The notes under the pieces: model-generated
What the model saw: the letters and a program-made list of their open reading frames with translations, nothing else
The model's database searches: none
Told to the model about the DNA's origin: nothing
Program-made: the position numbers and the translations under genes
Assembly (NCBI RefSeq): GCF_016481305.1
Contig: NZ_JAENBO010000002.1
Coordinates: 1 to 64,000 of the forward strand
Reading direction: 5' to 3'
Length of the DNA stretch: 64,000 nt
DNA from: Streptococcus pacificus
GTDB taxonomy: Bacteria; Bacillota; Bacilli; Lactobacillales; Streptococcaceae
Shown: piece by piece, positions 17,872 to 27,560 of the stretch
Numbering within the stretch: position 1 is the stretch's first letter
How the letters are laid out: every line of letters starts with the position of its first letter

Positions 17872-20200
17872 GGCCTCCTCCTTTTTTAATCACTTCCTTG
17901 TATTTCATTTTTTCGCCTTTTTTCTTGGGAATGGCCTTCGTGATTTTTTTATTAAGTGATTGTTTATTAGCTTTTTTCTCACCGTGTTTGGTTAAAGGGT
18001 TCTTTTCTTTGGCTTTTGAACGACGGCGATGGTTTTTTTCGACTTTGATCCGTTTTTCTACAACGTCAAAATCACTTGGTAGATATTCAAAATCAATGTC
18101 ACCTGTTTCTTTATCGGCATTAACCAGTTTGACTCTAATAGGTTGACCAACTCTAAAAACCTTGCCTGATTTTTCTCCTTGTAATAACATGCCACGTTCA
18201 TTGTAATGATAATACTCTGGTAGGTTAGTGACATGAATTAAACCTTCAATGGTATTTGGAAGTTCAACAAATAGGCCAAACTTAACGATACTACCAATAA
18301 TACCATCAAATTCTTCACCTACATAAGCAGACATGTATTCTGCTTTTTTCATTGACTCAACGGTTCTTTCAGCATCGACAGCTCGTCTTTCTAATTGTGA
18401 CGATTGACTAGCAATTTCTGGTATTAGATGGTTAAAATGGTCTATTTTTTCGTGAGAGACATTTTCATATTCTCTTATCAAGCGATGAACCAGTAAGTCT
18501 GGGTAACGTCTAATAGGACTTGTAAAATGCGTATAGTACTCAGCTGCCAAACCATAATGACCATGATTATGCTCAGAATATCTAGCTTGTTGCATGGAGC
18601 GTAACAACATCATTGAGAGGACTTCACTACCTGGTTGCCCTTTTATGTTTTTCATAAAGGTTTGAAGAGCTGTTTGGGTGATTTTATTAGCCGTTCCTTG
18701 AATTTTGACACCAAAAACACTGGCATAGTCAATAAATTTTTGAACTTTTTCAGCTTTAGGTTCTTCGTGAACACGATAGATAAATGGTAGTTCTAATTTG
18801 GCAAAATGTTCAGCAACACATTCATTGGCGGCTAACATAAAGGATTCAATCATCCTTTCAGACAAACCACGCTCACGCACAGCGATATCAATCGGAAAAC
18901 CTTTGTCATTGACAATAATCTTAGCTTCTGTTGTGTCAAAATTAAGACTTCCTCTTTTTTCGCGCATTTTTTCAAGACGGTTGTGAAGCACCACCATCTG
19001 CTCGACACTTTCTTTAATAGCTGAGTAGGTCTGTAGCAATTCTTCGTCACCAGCAATCATTTGGTTGACATCACTATAGGTCATTCTATAAGTGGTATTA
19101 ATCACTGACGGCGCAATCTGATAGCGAACAACCTTGCCTCTTTGATTAATTTCCATGATGGCTGAAAGTGTTAGGCGATCAACATTTGGATTAAGCGAAC
19201 AAATACCATTTGACAAACGTTCTGGTAGCATAGGAACCACACGGTCTGTCACATAAACACTGGTTCCTCTTGCTAGTGCTTCCTTATCAAGTGGCGAGTT
19301 TTCTGTCACATAATAGGAAACATCAGCGATGTGAACTCCCAACTCAAAATGACCATTATCAAGTGCTTTGATATGAATGGCATCATCTAAGTCTTTGGCA
19401 TCTGCACCATCAATGGTAAAGGTGATTTCATTTCTTAAATCAACGCGACCAAGATAATCTTTTTGGCTTGGTTTATCTGGTATGCTATTGGCTTGTTTGA
19501 TGACTTCATCAGGAAATTTAGAGGCAATGTCCATTGACTCTAAAACTTCTAAGACATCAATACCGACTTCGCCTTTATGGCCAATAATATCAGTAATTTC
19601 TGCTACAAAGTAATCATTTTCTTTAGTTGGGTAACTACTGATGTCAACTTTTAAAACTTCTGTCCCATCTAAAACAAGTGGTGTCTTTTTGAGATAGATT
19701 TTTTGACTAATTTTTTGGTTTTTACTCTTAATATAACCGATAAAACCATTTTTTTCTGTGCTTGGGACAAAGGAGCCGACAACCGTTTTAATACTTCGTT
19801 CAACAATTTCAACAATTTCTGCTTCTGCCGAGGAATCACTCAAACGATTAGCCACTTTTTTAATGCTGACTTTAACAATGTCACCATCAATGGCATTAGC
19901 GGTATCTTGTCGACTGACAAAGAGGTCTGCTTCTTCACCTTCAATTGAGATAAAGCCAAAACCAGCACGATTAGCTCTAAAAACTCCTTCTATTAAAATA
20001 GGGTCTTTCTTTTTCTTTGCCTCTTTTAAAGAGATATCTCCTTGGTCGTTAAACCACAAGATCCCCTTGTTATCTAATTGGGCAATTATCTTAATAAGAT
20101 CACGAAAACCAGTTGACGTATCAACCTCTAAGGCCTTGGCGATAGTGTCAACACTAGATGGTCCGTGTTCTTTTAAGTAGTTCAATAATAATTCTTTCAT
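17834..20200 (-). CDS. rnr: Ribonuclease R
   Basis: A 788-aa processive 3'-5' exoribonuclease. Order: N-terminal winged helix, two cold-shock domains, catalytic RNB domain ([19 protein letters not shown] holds the metal-binding aspartates), S1 domain (about 640-720) and a Lys/Arg-rich tail. It degrades structured RNA and works with SmpB/tmRNA. AAAGGAAC precedes the ATG. A terminator hairpin lies between secG and this gene. Confidence 0.96.
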   Translation of the reverse strand: MKELLLNYLKEHGPSSVDTIAKALEVDTSTGFRDLIKIIAQLDNKGILWFNDQGDISLKEAKKKKDPILIEGVFRANRAGFGFISIEGEEADLFVSRQDTANAIDGDIVKVSIKKVANRLSDSSAEAEIVEIVERSIKTVVGSFVPSTEKNGFIGYIKSKNQKISQKIYLKKTPLVLDGTEVLKVDISSYPTKENDYFVAEITDIIGHKGEVGIDVLEVLESMDIASKFPDEVIKQANSIPDKPSQKDYLGRVDLRNEITFTIDGADAKDLDDAIHIKALDNGHFELGVHIADVSYYVTENSPLDKEALARGTSVYVTDRVVPMLPERLSNGICSLNPNVDRLTLSAIMEINQRGKVVRYQIAPSVINTTYRMTYSDVNQMIAGDEELLQTYSAIKESVEQMVVLHNRLEKMREKRGSLNFDTTEAKIIVNDKGFPIDIAVRERGLSERMIESFMLAANECVAEHFAKLELPFIYRVHEEPKAEKVQKFIDYASVFGVKIQGTANKITQTALQTFMKNIKGQPGSEVLSMMLLRSMQQARYSEHNHGHYGLAAEYYTHFTSPIRRYPDLLVHRLIREYENVSHEKIDHFNHLIPEIASQSSQLERRAVDAERTVESMKKAEYMSAYVGEEFDGIIGSIVKFGLFVELPNTIEGLIHVTNLPEYYHYNERGMLLQGEKSGKVFRVGQPIRVKLVNADKETGDIDFEYLPSDFDVVEKRIKVEKNHRRRSKAKEKNPLTKHGEKKANKQSLNKKITKAIPKKKGEKMKYKEVIKKGGGHGKRRGKTRRTK

Positions 20201-20212
20201 TTGTTCCTTTCA

Positions 20213-20245
20213 TTAAAAAAATGAGCTAGACAATGTCAAGCTCAC
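20213..20245 (-). terminator. Terminator between secG and rnr
   Basis: Inverted repeat TGAGCT...AGCTCA (20222-20227 and 20239-20244) with an inner GACA/TGTC pairing, followed on the minus strand by T7. It starts 4 nt after the secG stop and ends just before the rnr ribosome-binding site. Confidence 0.7.
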
Positions 20246-20248
20246 CTT

Positions 20249-20485
20249 TTATTTACTTGATAAAATAGCTAATGCAAGTGCAACTAAGAGCCAGACAAAA
20301 ACTAAAATTCCGGTAAAGCGTTGCATGAATGCTTCAAAACCACGCGCCTTTGTTCGTTCAAACAAAGCTTGTGAAGCACTATTGTCAAAAACATTACTAC
20401 TTGGATTTTTTTGTGGTTGCATAAAAATTGCAACAATGATTATACCAGATAATATCAATAATATGTTTAGTAATAAGCTATACAT
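20249..20485 (-). CDS. secG: Preprotein translocase subunit SecG
   Basis: A 78-aa membrane protein with two transmembrane helices (about 3-21 and 52-76) joined by a short polar loop (QPQKNPSSNVFDNSAS). Auxiliary subunit of the SecYEG channel. Preceded by GAGGAGAT. The rpmG-secG-rnr-smpB order is typical of streptococci. Confidence 0.93.
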   Translation of the reverse strand: MYSLLLNILLILSGIIIVAIFMQPQKNPSSNVFDNSASQALFERTKARGFEAFMQRFTGILVFVWLLVALALAILSSK

Positions 20486-20532
20486 GAGTCATCTCCTCTA
20501 CTGTCATCTTGGTCATTCTATCATAATTTTTA

Positions 20533-20679
20533 CTAAGATTCAAGATGTAAGGTCACTTTTCTTTCTTTTGGGCAATACTTTAAAACCTTGATTTTTTCAG
20601 GGTGATTGGTTTTGTTTTTACTTGTGATGTAATTTTTACTACCACATTCTGTACAAGTTAAATTGATTTTAATACGCAC
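20533..20679 (-). CDS. rpmG: 50S ribosomal protein L33
   Basis: A short gene of 48 aa reading [20 protein letters not shown] at the start and ending with KVTLHLES. It begins with GTG; AGGTGG lies 8 nt upstream. Two cysteines form CTEC (9, 12) but the second zinc pair is reduced to a single C36 (YCPKE), so zinc binding is doubtful; other streptococcal L33 copies look the same. It sits 47 nt upstream of secG. Confidence 0.92.
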   Translation of the reverse strand: MRIKINLTCTECGSKNYITSKNKTNHPEKIKVLKYCPKERKVTLHLES

Positions 20680-20777
20680 CTTATCACCCACCTTTCTTTC
20701 AATTGAGCTAACCTAAAAAAATATTAATATCTTCTTTAATCCTTTGAAGGATTTGACAGCACCAAAAGACTAGAGTC

Positions 20778-20786
20778 ATTATATCA
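20778..20786 (-). promoter_or_regulatory. rpmG-secG promoter (extended -10)
   Basis: Minus strand TGATATAAT, a perfect extended -10. No good -35 is present. It predicts a leader of ~90 nt for rpmG containing the inverted repeat at 20738-20753. Confidence 0.6.
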
Positions 20787-20942
20787 TAGAATGTTCACTT
20801 TAGGGAATAGACAATAGAGAATAAAAGTAAAATAACTGTTTGTGACTGAGAGATTTAACTGAGTAATAACTTTGAACCTGCACTCATTGTGGTCTTAAAA
20901 ACAGCGCCATTAAAGAATTATCAATAAGTTTTGCTATATGAG

Positions 20943-20971
20943 TGGACAAAGGCATGAAATGATGTTATACT
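20943..20971 (+). promoter_or_regulatory. cspA promoter
   Basis: -35 TGGACA (20943-20948), 17-nt spacer, -10 TATACT (20966-20971). The predicted 5' leader of ~80 nt is long, as expected for cold-shock mRNAs that fold in a temperature-dependent way. Confidence 0.7.
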
Positions 20972-21063
20972 GACTCTAGTAGATTGATTAAGAGTAACAT
21001 TTGTGTTTTATCATATTTTGTCTCAAAGATTTACCAATATTAAAGAGAGGAAGTATGTATACT

Positions 21064-21264
21064 ATGACACAAGGTACAGTAAAATGGTTTAATGCTGAAA
21101 AAGGCTTCGGTTTTATCAGCACTGAAGAACATGGCGACGTTTTCGCACATTTCTCAGCAATCCAATCTGATGGTTTCAAAACATTAGATGAAGGCCAAAA
21201 AGTGACATTTGATATTGAAGAAGGCGCTCGTGGACTTCAAGCAGCAAATATTACAACAAACTAA
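21064..21264 (+). CDS. cspA: Cold-shock protein (CspA family)
   Basis: A 66-aa single cold-shock domain with RNP1 (KGFGFIS) and RNP2 (VFAHFSAI), binding single-stranded RNA and DNA as an RNA chaperone. Two ATGs are possible: 21055 lies 4 nt after GAGAGG, while 21064 ([10 protein letters not shown]) lies 13 nt after it but matches the usual family start and length. The conserved start is reported; the true protein may carry three extra residues. It stands alone on the plus strand. Confidence 0.9.
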   Translation: MTQGTVKWFNAEKGFGFISTEEHGDVFAHFSAIQSDGFKTLDEGQKVTFDIEEGARGLQAANITTN

Positions 21265-21266
21265 AA

Positions 21267-21298
21267 CAAAGCCACTGTTAAGTGGCTTTTTTCTTTTC
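21267..21298 (+). terminator. cspA terminator
   Basis: 8-bp stem AAGCCACT/AGTGGCTT (21269-21276, 21281-21288), GTTA loop, then a T-rich run. A preceding A run may let it also end coaE transcripts from the other strand. Confidence 0.85.
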
Positions 21299-21327
21299 TT
21301 CAACAAGAAGTTGTTCTTACTTTAAAC

Positions 21328-21924
21328 TTAAGAGGACACTTGTTTTAAAAGTGCCAACACTTTTTGTTTAGTAACTTCTTTTGAGCCATTGTTATCAATA
21401 ATCACATCAGCCTTTTTCTTTTTTATTTCCAAACTTTCTTGGGCATTGATTCTTTCTAAGGCTTCTTCTTTAGTGTAGTTGTTTCTTGCCATCAAGCGTT
21501 TTAACTGGGTTTGTTCATCGACATAGACGAGCCAAACCTCATCAACAGAAGCCTCATAATGCCTTTCAAATAAAAGAGGAATGTCCATGAAAAAGAGGGC
21601 ATTTTTTTGACTAGCACGTTTTCTTTCCATCGCTAATGCTTCTCTTATGATGTCATCTTGGAGCTGTGACATTTTTTTTTGGACGTCTCGATTAGAAAAA
21701 AAGAGGGCTGATAATTTAGGACGATCTAGTTCCCCATCACTTTGAAGTATCTCATCGCCAAAAAAAGCAACTAAGGCACGATAGAGTTTGCCACCTTTTT
21801 TTTGGAGGTTATGAACCACCTCGTCAGCATCAATCACTACAAAACCTTCTTCTTTAATCATTTGACTTACCAATGATTTTCCAGAAGCAATCCCTCCTGT
21901 TAGGCCAATAATTGTTGTTTTCAT
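21328..21924 (-). CDS. coaE: Dephospho-CoA kinase
   Basis: A 198-aa enzyme for the last step of coenzyme A synthesis. P-loop GLTGGIASGKS at the N-terminus, IDADEVVH and the lid region KRLMARNNYTKEEAL. The frame opens with a TTG at 21945, but the ATG at 21924 overlaps the mutM stop as ATGA and places the P-loop at the normal distance, so it is chosen. Last gene of the ybeY-dgkA-era-mutM-coaE run. Confidence 0.94.
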   Translation of the reverse strand: MKTTIIGLTGGIASGKSLVSQMIKEEGFVVIDADEVVHNLQKKGGKLYRALVAFFGDEILQSDGELDRPKLSALFFSNRDVQKKMSQLQDDIIREALAMERKRASQKNALFFMDIPLLFERHYEASVDEVWLVYVDEQTQLKRLMARNNYTKEEALERINAQESLEIKKKKADVIIDNNGSKEVTKQKVLALLKQVSS

Positions 21925-22742
21925 CTTTTTTGACAAGACGGACAAAAGTGTGTCCCTCTTCCTCCTAACTTTATTTTTTCAATTGGTGTTTGACAGTTAA
22001 AACAGGGTAAGCCTTGCCTACCATATACTTTTAAGAAATCCTGCATCTCTCCTGACTCTCCCAGGGTGTTTTGGTAGGTTCTAATAGTAGACCCTCTTTT
22101 AGACACTGCAAAAGCCAATAAATCAATAATCGCTTGGCGCAACTTCTTCACCTGATGTGTTGTCAGTTGTGAACTGACAGTTTTAGGGTGAATTTTAGTG
22201 GCAAACAAGACTTCATCCACATAGATATTGCCAAGACCCACGACCAAGGTTTGATCAAGCAGGTAAGATTTAATAGGACGACTAGATTTTGATAGTGCTT
22301 TTTTAAAAGGGGCTAATTTGAATTCACTTTCTATAGGTTCTGGTCCCATTTTTCTTGCTTCAAAATAGTGATACAGTTCTGTTTTGGCATAGAGTGCCAT
22401 CGTGCCAAACTTTCGGACATCCTGATAAACCAAGGTAGAGCCATCAGATAATTCAAAAAAGGCATGAAAATGCTTGTTTTTAGGTACTTTATCGGTAAAA
22501 CTAAAATATTTGCCTTCCATACGAAGATGGGAGATGATGACATTATCTCCAAAGTCTATGAGAAGATATTTCCCTCTTCTTTTGACTGCTATAATCGGTT
22601 GATCAATGATTGCTTGGGTGAATTGTTTTTTATCTGTTTTAATCATTTGAGGATAGGAAAAGAAGACCTTTTTGATCTTCTTTCCCACAAGTAATTTTTC
22701 TAAACCACGTCGAACAGTTTCAACTTCTGGTAATTCAGGCAT
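21921..22742 (-). CDS. mutM: Formamidopyrimidine-DNA glycosylase
   Basis: A 273-aa DNA glycosylase/AP lyase that removes 8-oxoguanine. Catalytic N-terminus MPELPEVET (P2 nucleophile, E3); RRGKYLLIDF holds the conserved lysine; the helix-two-turn-helix GLGNIYVDEVLF and the C-terminal zinc finger (CFNCQT...CPSCQ) are intact. Situated between era and coaE. Confidence 0.96.
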   Translation of the reverse strand: MPELPEVETVRRGLEKLLVGKKIKKVFFSYPQMIKTDKKQFTQAIIDQPIIAVKRRGKYLLIDFGDNVIISHLRMEGKYFSFTDKVPKNKHFHAFFELSDGSTLVYQDVRKFGTMALYAKTELYHYFEARKMGPEPIESEFKLAPFKKALSKSSRPIKSYLLDQTLVVGLGNIYVDEVLFATKIHPKTVSSQLTTHQVKKLRQAIIDLLAFAVSKRGSTIRTYQNTLGESGEMQDFLKVYGRQGLPCFNCQTPIEKIKLGGRGTHFCPSCQKR

Positions 22743-22751
22743 CTTAACTCC

Positions 22752-23651
22752 TTAGTATTCTTTTTTGTTGTAACCAAAATCCGCTAAATCAAGTTTTTTA
22801 TCCCGCCAGTTTTTCTTAACCTTAACCCAGGTTTCTAAAAAGACCTTGTCTCCAAGCATTAGCTCGATATCTCTACGGGCGAGACTTCCAATCTTTTTAA
22901 GCATGCTTCCGTTTTTACCGATGATAATTCCTTTTTGACTATCTCGTTCCACCATGATTGTCGCTCTAATATGAATTTTATCAGTTTCCTCATCACGTTT
23001 CATTGACTCAACAACAACTGCTACTGAATGAGGAACTTCTTGCATGGTTAGATGAAGAACCTTCTCACGAATCATCTCAGACACTAAAAAGCGTTCAGGA
23101 TGGTCGGTAATCATATCTTCTGGGAAATATTGAAAACCTTCTTCAAGATTATCAACCAAGATACTCATCAAACGCTCAACATTATTACCTTGAGTGGCTG
23201 AAATCGGAACAATTTCTTTAAAATCCATCTGGCTTCTAAAATCATCAATTTGTTCTAACAACTGATCAGGATGAACCTTATCAATTTTATTAATCACTAG
23301 GATAACAGGAATTTTGGCCGCTTTTAAACGTTCCATAATCATGTCATCCCCTTTACCACGCTTTTCATCAGCAGGCACCATAAAAATAACGGTTTCCACT
23401 TCTCTTAAGGTGCTATAAGCTGACTCCACCATAAAATCTCCAAGAGCCGTTTTAGGCTTATGAATACCTGGGGTATCGATAAAAACAATTTGCTCTGTTT
23501 TAGTCGTGTAAATCCCCATGATTTTATTACGGGTAGTTTGCGCTTTATTACTCATGATGGCGATTTTTTGTCCCATCACATAATTTAAAAAGGTTGACTT
23601 CCCAACATTTGGGCGTCCTAAAATGGCTACAAAGCCTGATTTAAATGTCAT
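22752..23651 (-). CDS. era: GTPase Era
   Basis: A 299-aa ribosome-assembly GTPase. G1 GRPNVGKS, G2/G3 [10 protein letters not shown]4 NKID and a C-terminal KH domain with [15 protein letters not shown] that binds the 3' end of 16S rRNA. The frame begins at a TTG (23663), but GGAG is 6 nt from the ATG at 23651 and homologues start MTFKSGFVA. YbeY, encoded two genes upstream, acts in the same 16S maturation pathway. Confidence 0.96.
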   Translation of the reverse strand: MTFKSGFVAILGRPNVGKSTFLNYVMGQKIAIMSNKAQTTRNKIMGIYTTKTEQIVFIDTPGIHKPKTALGDFMVESAYSTLREVETVIFMVPADEKRGKGDDMIMERLKAAKIPVILVINKIDKVHPDQLLEQIDDFRSQMDFKEIVPISATQGNNVERLMSILVDNLEEGFQYFPEDMITDHPERFLVSEMIREKVLHLTMQEVPHSVAVVVESMKRDEETDKIHIRATIMVERDSQKGIIIGKNGSMLKKIGSLARRDIELMLGDKVFLETWVKVKKNWRDKKLDLADFGYNKKEY

Positions 23652-23666
23652 TTCATTCTCCAATAC

Positions 23667-24071
23667 TCAATCAAAAATAAGGTTCCAAATTTTTGGAACA
23701 AAAATAACGAGACCTGTGATTACTGCATAAAAAGAGACCAGTAAAACAGCTCCTGCTGCCATATCTTTGGCATTTTTAGCTAACATTGAAAAGTGATAGT
23801 CACTAGCTAAATCGACCACATTTTCAATAGCAGAGTTTAATACCTCAAAAGAAATCACTAAAAAGATACTCAACAATAGCAATAACCATTCAATAGCTGA
23901 TAATTGGAAAAAAAGGCCTGCAAGAGAAGCTAAAAGAGCAGATAAAAAATGCTTTTTCATGTTTCGTTCTTCTTTAAAGGCCGTAAAAATACCTGTCAAA
24001 GCAAATTCAAGACTTGCTATTAGGGTTTGGTTTTTCCATTTTTTCTTTGTTTTCTTATCTCGTGAGGCCAT
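23667..24071 (-). CDS. dgkA: Undecaprenol/diacylglycerol kinase (DgkA family)
   Basis: A 134-aa membrane kinase with three helices. The family motif is seen as [15 protein letters not shown], preceded by the [15 protein letters not shown] amphipathic segment. In Gram-positives the member of this family phosphorylates undecaprenol, recycling the cell-wall lipid carrier. Its start overlaps the ybeY end by 17 nt. Confidence 0.9.
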   Translation of the reverse strand: MASRDKKTKKKWKNQTLIASLEFALTGIFTAFKEERNMKKHFLSALLASLAGLFFQLSAIEWLLLLLSIFLVISFEVLNSAIENVVDLASDYHFSMLAKNAKDMAAGAVLLVSFYAVITGLVIFVPKIWNLIFD

Positions 24072-24549
24072 AAGCAGTCAATATCTCCTCTTGTAGCGTG
24101 AACATTTCTTTTTCTTCTTCAGGGGTATAGTGATCATATCCGTTGATGTGTAAAAACCCGTGGACTACCAAAAAGCCCATTTCTCGCTCATAACTATGAC
24201 CATAGTCTTGGGCCTGTTCTTTAGCTTTATCTATCGAGATAAAGAGCTCACCAATATAAGCATTCATTTCTAGAAGTAACTCAGATAGGTCTGGATTTTC
24301 TGCCAAATCATCCTCTGAAAATGAGATGTCATCTTCTGGTTTATATTCTAGACTAATCACATCGGTCGGTCTATCGGTATCTCGATAATAACGATTTAAC
24401 TCATGGCTACGTTCATTGGTCACAAAAGTAACAGCCATTTCCTTATCTGTTTTATTAATTTTCTCAGCTGCTAAATTAAGCAAATCAAGAGTTTGCTTCT
24501 TAATCACGTCAGAGACTGTATTTGTCTCGTCAACCATCTCTATATACAT
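24055..24549 (-). CDS. ybeY: Endoribonuclease YbeY
   Basis: A 164-aa metal-dependent RNase for 16S rRNA 3'-end maturation and ribosome quality control. The zinc motif [11 protein letters not shown] has all three histidines; [12 protein letters not shown] also marks the family. Preceded by GAAAGAAG. First gene of the ybeY-dgkA-era-mutM-coaE group, with an extended -10 promoter ~31 nt upstream. Confidence 0.94.
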   Translation of the reverse strand: MYIEMVDETNTVSDVIKKQTLDLLNLAAEKINKTDKEMAVTFVTNERSHELNRYYRDTDRPTDVISLEYKPEDDISFSEDDLAENPDLSELLLEMNAYIGELFISIDKAKEQAQDYGHSYEREMGFLVVHGFLHINGYDHYTPEEEKEMFTLQEEILTAYGLTR

Positions 24550-24579
24550 ATTTTTCTTCTTTCACTTTATGATACTTTC

Positions 24580-24588
24580 ATTATACCA
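24580..24588 (-). promoter_or_regulatory. ybeY promoter (extended -10)
   Basis: Minus strand TGGTATAAT; no clear -35. Lies between the phoH terminator and the ybeY ribosome-binding site. Confidence 0.6.
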
Positions 24589-24613
24589 TAGACCAAGCAT
24601 TATTGCTTCTTAC

Positions 24614-24642
24614 ATATAAAAAAGCAGCAAGGGCTGCTCTTA
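24614..24642 (-). terminator. phoH terminator
   Basis: Stem AGCAGC/GCTGCT (24623-24628, 24633-24638) with a 4-nt loop, followed on the minus strand by T6. Confidence 0.8.
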
Positions 24643-24658
24643 TTTTTAAAAATTATTT

Positions 24659-25618
24659 TTAGTTTGTGTCATTAGGTTCGTAAGCATTGATAATTTCAGC
24701 CACAACGGGATGTCTCACCACGTCTTTAGCAGAGAGGTGAACAAAATCAATAGCCTTGATGTTTTTTAATTTTTCTCTAGCATCAATCAAACCTGAGGTC
24801 ACATTTTTGGGCAAATCAATCTGACTGATATCGCCGTTAACAATCATCTTGGAGTTAAAACCTAGACGAGTTAAAAACATCTTCATTTGCATGATTGTAG
24901 TGTTTTGAGCCTCATCAAGAATCACAAAGGCATCATCTAACGTCCGTCCACGCATATAAGCCAAAGGCGCGATTTCAATAATCTCACGCTCCATCAAACG
25001 ATTGGTCTGCTCTTTTCCTAAAATCTGATAAAGAGCATCGTAAACTGGACGAAGATAAGGATCAACCTTTTCTTTTAAGTCCCCTGGTAAAAAACCAAGG
25101 CTTTCTCCAGCTTCAACAGCAGGACGTGTTAAAATAATGCGCTTGATTTGACCACGCTTTAATGCCGTCACTGCTAGTGTAACTGCCAAAAAGGTTTTTC
25201 CTGTCCCTGCTGGACCTATTCCAAAAACAACATCATGCGACTTGATGGCATCAACATATTCTTTTTGACCTAAGGTTTTAACACGAATGGGCTTGCCAGA
25301 ATTGTCTTTAACAATCTCTTCTTCATAGAGAGCGACAAACTTATTAATTTCCTTATTTCGAGCCATAGAAAGGGCCGTTACCACATCTGGTGTGTTGATT
25401 AACATCCCTCGACCGACAAGAATTAACAGGGCTTCTATGACTAGACGGGCTAATTCTACCGCTTCTTTTTCACCAATAATTTGAATGTTTTCAATGCGAG
25501 CGTGGATGGTCACATCTAATTCTTTTTCGATGAGTTTTAAATGACGTTCATTACTACCAAACAGGCTAAACAAATCATCTGGATGGTTTAAAGTAATATC
25601 AATAGAATAATCTTGCAA
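24659..25618 (-). CDS. phoH: PhoH-family ATPase
   Basis: A 319-aa PhoH-like protein: an N-terminal KH-like segment (to ~110), then the ATPase core with Walker A GIGPAGTGKT, VEAGESLGFLPGD and Walker B FVILDEAQNTT. PhoH proteins are RNA-linked ATPases or helicases often encoded near ybeY, as here. Two genes upstream (yozE, cvfB) run in the same direction. Confidence 0.92.
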   Translation of the reverse strand: MQDYSIDITLNHPDDLFSLFGSNERHLKLIEKELDVTIHARIENIQIIGEKEAVELARLVIEALLILVGRGMLINTPDVVTALSMARNKEINKFVALYEEEIVKDNSGKPIRVKTLGQKEYVDAIKSHDVVFGIGPAGTGKTFLAVTLAVTALKRGQIKRIILTRPAVEAGESLGFLPGDLKEKVDPYLRPVYDALYQILGKEQTNRLMEREIIEIAPLAYMRGRTLDDAFVILDEAQNTTIMQMKMFLTRLGFNSKMIVNGDISQIDLPKNVTSGLIDAREKLKNIKAIDFVHLSAKDVVRHPVVAEIINAYEPNDTN

Positions 25619-25732
25619 AAAGTGTCTCCTTTAATTTAAACTCTTTTCTTCATTATATAATAAACACAACAAAATACCTAACAAATGTCTTAGCTAGTCC
25701 ATACCAGTTAAATAATGGATGTTTCAATCTTC

Positions 25733-25948
25733 TTAATGATTGAGGTAGTCTTCCCAAATCTGATCAAATTCATTTAAAGGGAAGCTAAAGCTAGCGTCTT
25801 CTTCCAAAAAACGACTAATACGATCAAAATCACTTGTTTGCTTGGGAAAATCTGGTTCTTCGAAAACATAATCAGCTAAAATGGCTAAAGGGGCATTGCT
25901 TTTGGGGTTTCTTTGAGTCATTAGCCAAGTGTAAAAACTTTTTCTCAT
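25733..25948 (-). CDS. yozE: YozE family (UPF0346) small protein
   Basis: A 71-aa acidic, all-helical protein with the family features [10 protein letters not shown] at the N-terminus, FPKQTSDF and [17 protein letters not shown] at the C-terminus. Function unknown. AAAGGACT precedes the ATG. It sits between cvfB and phoH. Confidence 0.88.
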   Translation of the reverse strand: MRKSFYTWLMTQRNPKSNAPLAILADYVFEEPDFPKQTSDFDRISRFLEEDASFSFPLNEFDQIWEDYLNH

Positions 25949-26017
25949 GATAGTCCTTTCTGGAAAGTATAGTTGTCATTCGACTAGATAAAATGACTTT
26001 TTATCACGTCATAAATT

Positions 26018-26884
26018 TTAGGATTTTGGAGTGATTAAGGTCACACCTGTCGTGTCTTGCTTAATCTTTTTAGCTTTCATCAAACCACCTAGGGCTTTTT
26101 TAAATTGGCCTTTGGAAATACCAAAGGTTGTTTTAATCTCTTCTGGGGATGATTTATCATTTAAGGTCATAAAACCGCCATTACTTTCCAGATAGGTGAG
26201 AATCATCTGTGCATCATTTTCAAGCATTTCAAAAGAACGTGGTTTCAAAGAAAGGTTCAATGTTTGATCGATCTCACGGTAGCCAATGACACGAACACTT
26301 AATTCTTGCCCAAGTCTTGGTTCGGTATATCTTTCACTAGGATGAATAAAACCAAGCATATTATTATCAGGCAAGTAGACAAAGGTGCCGGACAATTTCA
26401 AACGATAAACAATCGCTCTTAATTGTTGGTTATGCATATTGTCATAGGCACGACCCGCTAGTTTTTGAAAAACTTCAGGTTGCGCTGGTTGCGCCCAAAT
26501 ACGTCCTTTAGAATCAACGTCTAAAGCAACTAATAATTGATCACCTTTTTGTGGCCATAGTTGTTTTAGTTCTGGCAAGATATCAAGAGAAACAACAACT
26601 TCTTTATCTGGAAGACCGGTATCAACAAAAACGCCCAAATCTTTTCTAACGGCAGTTACAATCCCCCAACCATAATGATTTCGGGTGGCTTCAATGGGTT
26701 TTGTCGTTAGTCGCATTTTTTGATGTTTATCAGTGTATGAAAATCCAGTCACCATTTCACCAAGCTGGTGTTCTCCTTCTGATTTAGAAAGAGCAAAAGT
26801 CACCCCTTCTTTTTGGACAAAATAGAAATTCTCATTGGCATCTGTCACAAGACCTGTCAGTCTAGTAGCAAGTAATTCGTTCAT
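26018..26884 (-). CDS. cvfB: S1 RNA-binding regulator CvfB
   Basis: A 288-aa protein of the CvfB family: three tandem S1-like modules (about 1-215, including WGIVTAVRKDLGVFVD and YLPDNNMLGFIHPSE) and a C-terminal winged helix (about 225-285, FGISKGQFKKALGGLMKAKKI). Staphylococcal CvfB is an RNA-binding virulence regulator. GAGG precedes the ATG, with a 7-bp inverted repeat just upstream of it (26896-26913). Confidence 0.88.
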   Translation of the reverse strand: MNELLATRLTGLVTDANENFYFVQKEGVTFALSKSEGEHQLGEMVTGFSYTDKHQKMRLTTKPIEATRNHYGWGIVTAVRKDLGVFVDTGLPDKEVVVSLDILPELKQLWPQKGDQLLVALDVDSKGRIWAQPAQPEVFQKLAGRAYDNMHNQQLRAIVYRLKLSGTFVYLPDNNMLGFIHPSERYTEPRLGQELSVRVIGYREIDQTLNLSLKPRSFEMLENDAQMILTYLESNGGFMTLNDKSSPEEIKTTFGISKGQFKKALGGLMKAKKIKQDTTGVTLITPKS

Positions 26885-26895
26885 TTTTTTACCTC

Positions 26896-26913
26896 GTGTT
26901 TAGTGTTAAACAC
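26896..26913. repeat. Inverted repeat upstream of cvfB
   Basis: GTGTTTA and TAAACAC separated by 4 nt, ending 3 nt before the GAGG ribosome-binding site. It could be an operator or an mRNA hairpin affecting initiation. Confidence 0.4.
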
Positions 26914-26944
26914 ATTTCTTTTTAATAGGGATGATTAAACGATA

Positions 26945-26975
26945 GGAAAAAGGGATTTGCTTGCAAATCCCTTTG
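26945..26975 (-). terminator. frr terminator
   Basis: 12-bp perfect stem AAAGGGATTTGC/GCAAATCCCTTT with a 2-nt centre (26949-26974), followed by T-rich sequence on the minus strand, 4 nt after the frr stop. Confidence 0.85.
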
Positions 26976-26977
26976 AC

Positions 26978-27535
26978 TTAGACTTCAAGCAACTCTTTTT
27001 CTTTTTCTGCTGTCATCTGATCGATATGTTTAATGGCATCGTCTGTTGCTTTTTGAATATCTTTTTCTAGCGTTTTTAACTCATCTTCTGTGATTTCTTT
27101 ATTCTTTTCTTGTTTTTTAGCCTCATCCATAGCATCACGACGGATATTTCTAATCGCTATTTTAGCATTTTCACCAACTTTTTTCACTTCCTTGGCTAAT
27201 TCTTTACGTTTATCTTCTGTTAACGCTGGAATAACGAGACGAACAACGCTACCATCTGATTGAGGAGTAATGCCGATATCACTCGCATTAATGCTACGTT
27301 CGATTTCTTTTAAAATGGATTTGTCAAAAGGTGTAATGAGTAGCACACGTGCTTCTGGTACAGTAATTGAAGCCATTTGATTGAGTGGTGTCATTGCACC
27401 ATAGTATTCCACTTGAATACGATCAAGTAAGCTTGCATTGGCACGGCCAGCACGAATACTAGCATACTCACGACCAAGCGCTTGAAATGATTGTTCAAAT
27501 CTCTCGTTTGCTTTAGTAATAATAGCGTTTGTCAT
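26978..27535 (-). CDS. frr: Ribosome recycling factor
   Basis: A 185-aa RRF: long helical bundle with the domain II loop ([22 protein letters not shown]) and the C-terminal helix. With EF-G it splits post-termination ribosomes. The frame runs 25 codons further upstream into the end of pyrH, but AAGGAGAG is 5 nt from the ATG at 27535 and the family starts there. Follows pyrH by 25 nt. Confidence 0.96.
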   Translation of the reverse strand: MTNAIITKANERFEQSFQALGREYASIRAGRANASLLDRIQVEYYGAMTPLNQMASITVPEARVLLITPFDKSILKEIERSINASDIGITPQSDGSVVRLVIPALTEDKRKELAKEVKKVGENAKIAIRNIRRDAMDEAKKQEKNKEITEDELKTLEKDIQKATDDAIKHIDQMTAEKEKELLEV

Positions 27536-27560
27536 TATTTCTCTCCTTAAATAAAAGTTA

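Larger units (their letters stand above)
20680..21054. other. Intergenic region rpmG / cspA
   Basis: No credible ORF in 375 bp. Seen: a perfect 16-nt inverted repeat AATCCTTTGAAGGATT (20738-20753) in the rpmG leader, the rpmG promoter (20778-20786), an unassigned AT-rich stretch, the cspA promoter (20943-20971), and a cspA leader of about 80 nt. Confidence 0.6.

Noticed and set aside
19758..20180. 140-codon open frame opposite rnr
   Set aside because: Antisense to the N-terminal domains of RNase R; no promoter or ribosome-binding site.
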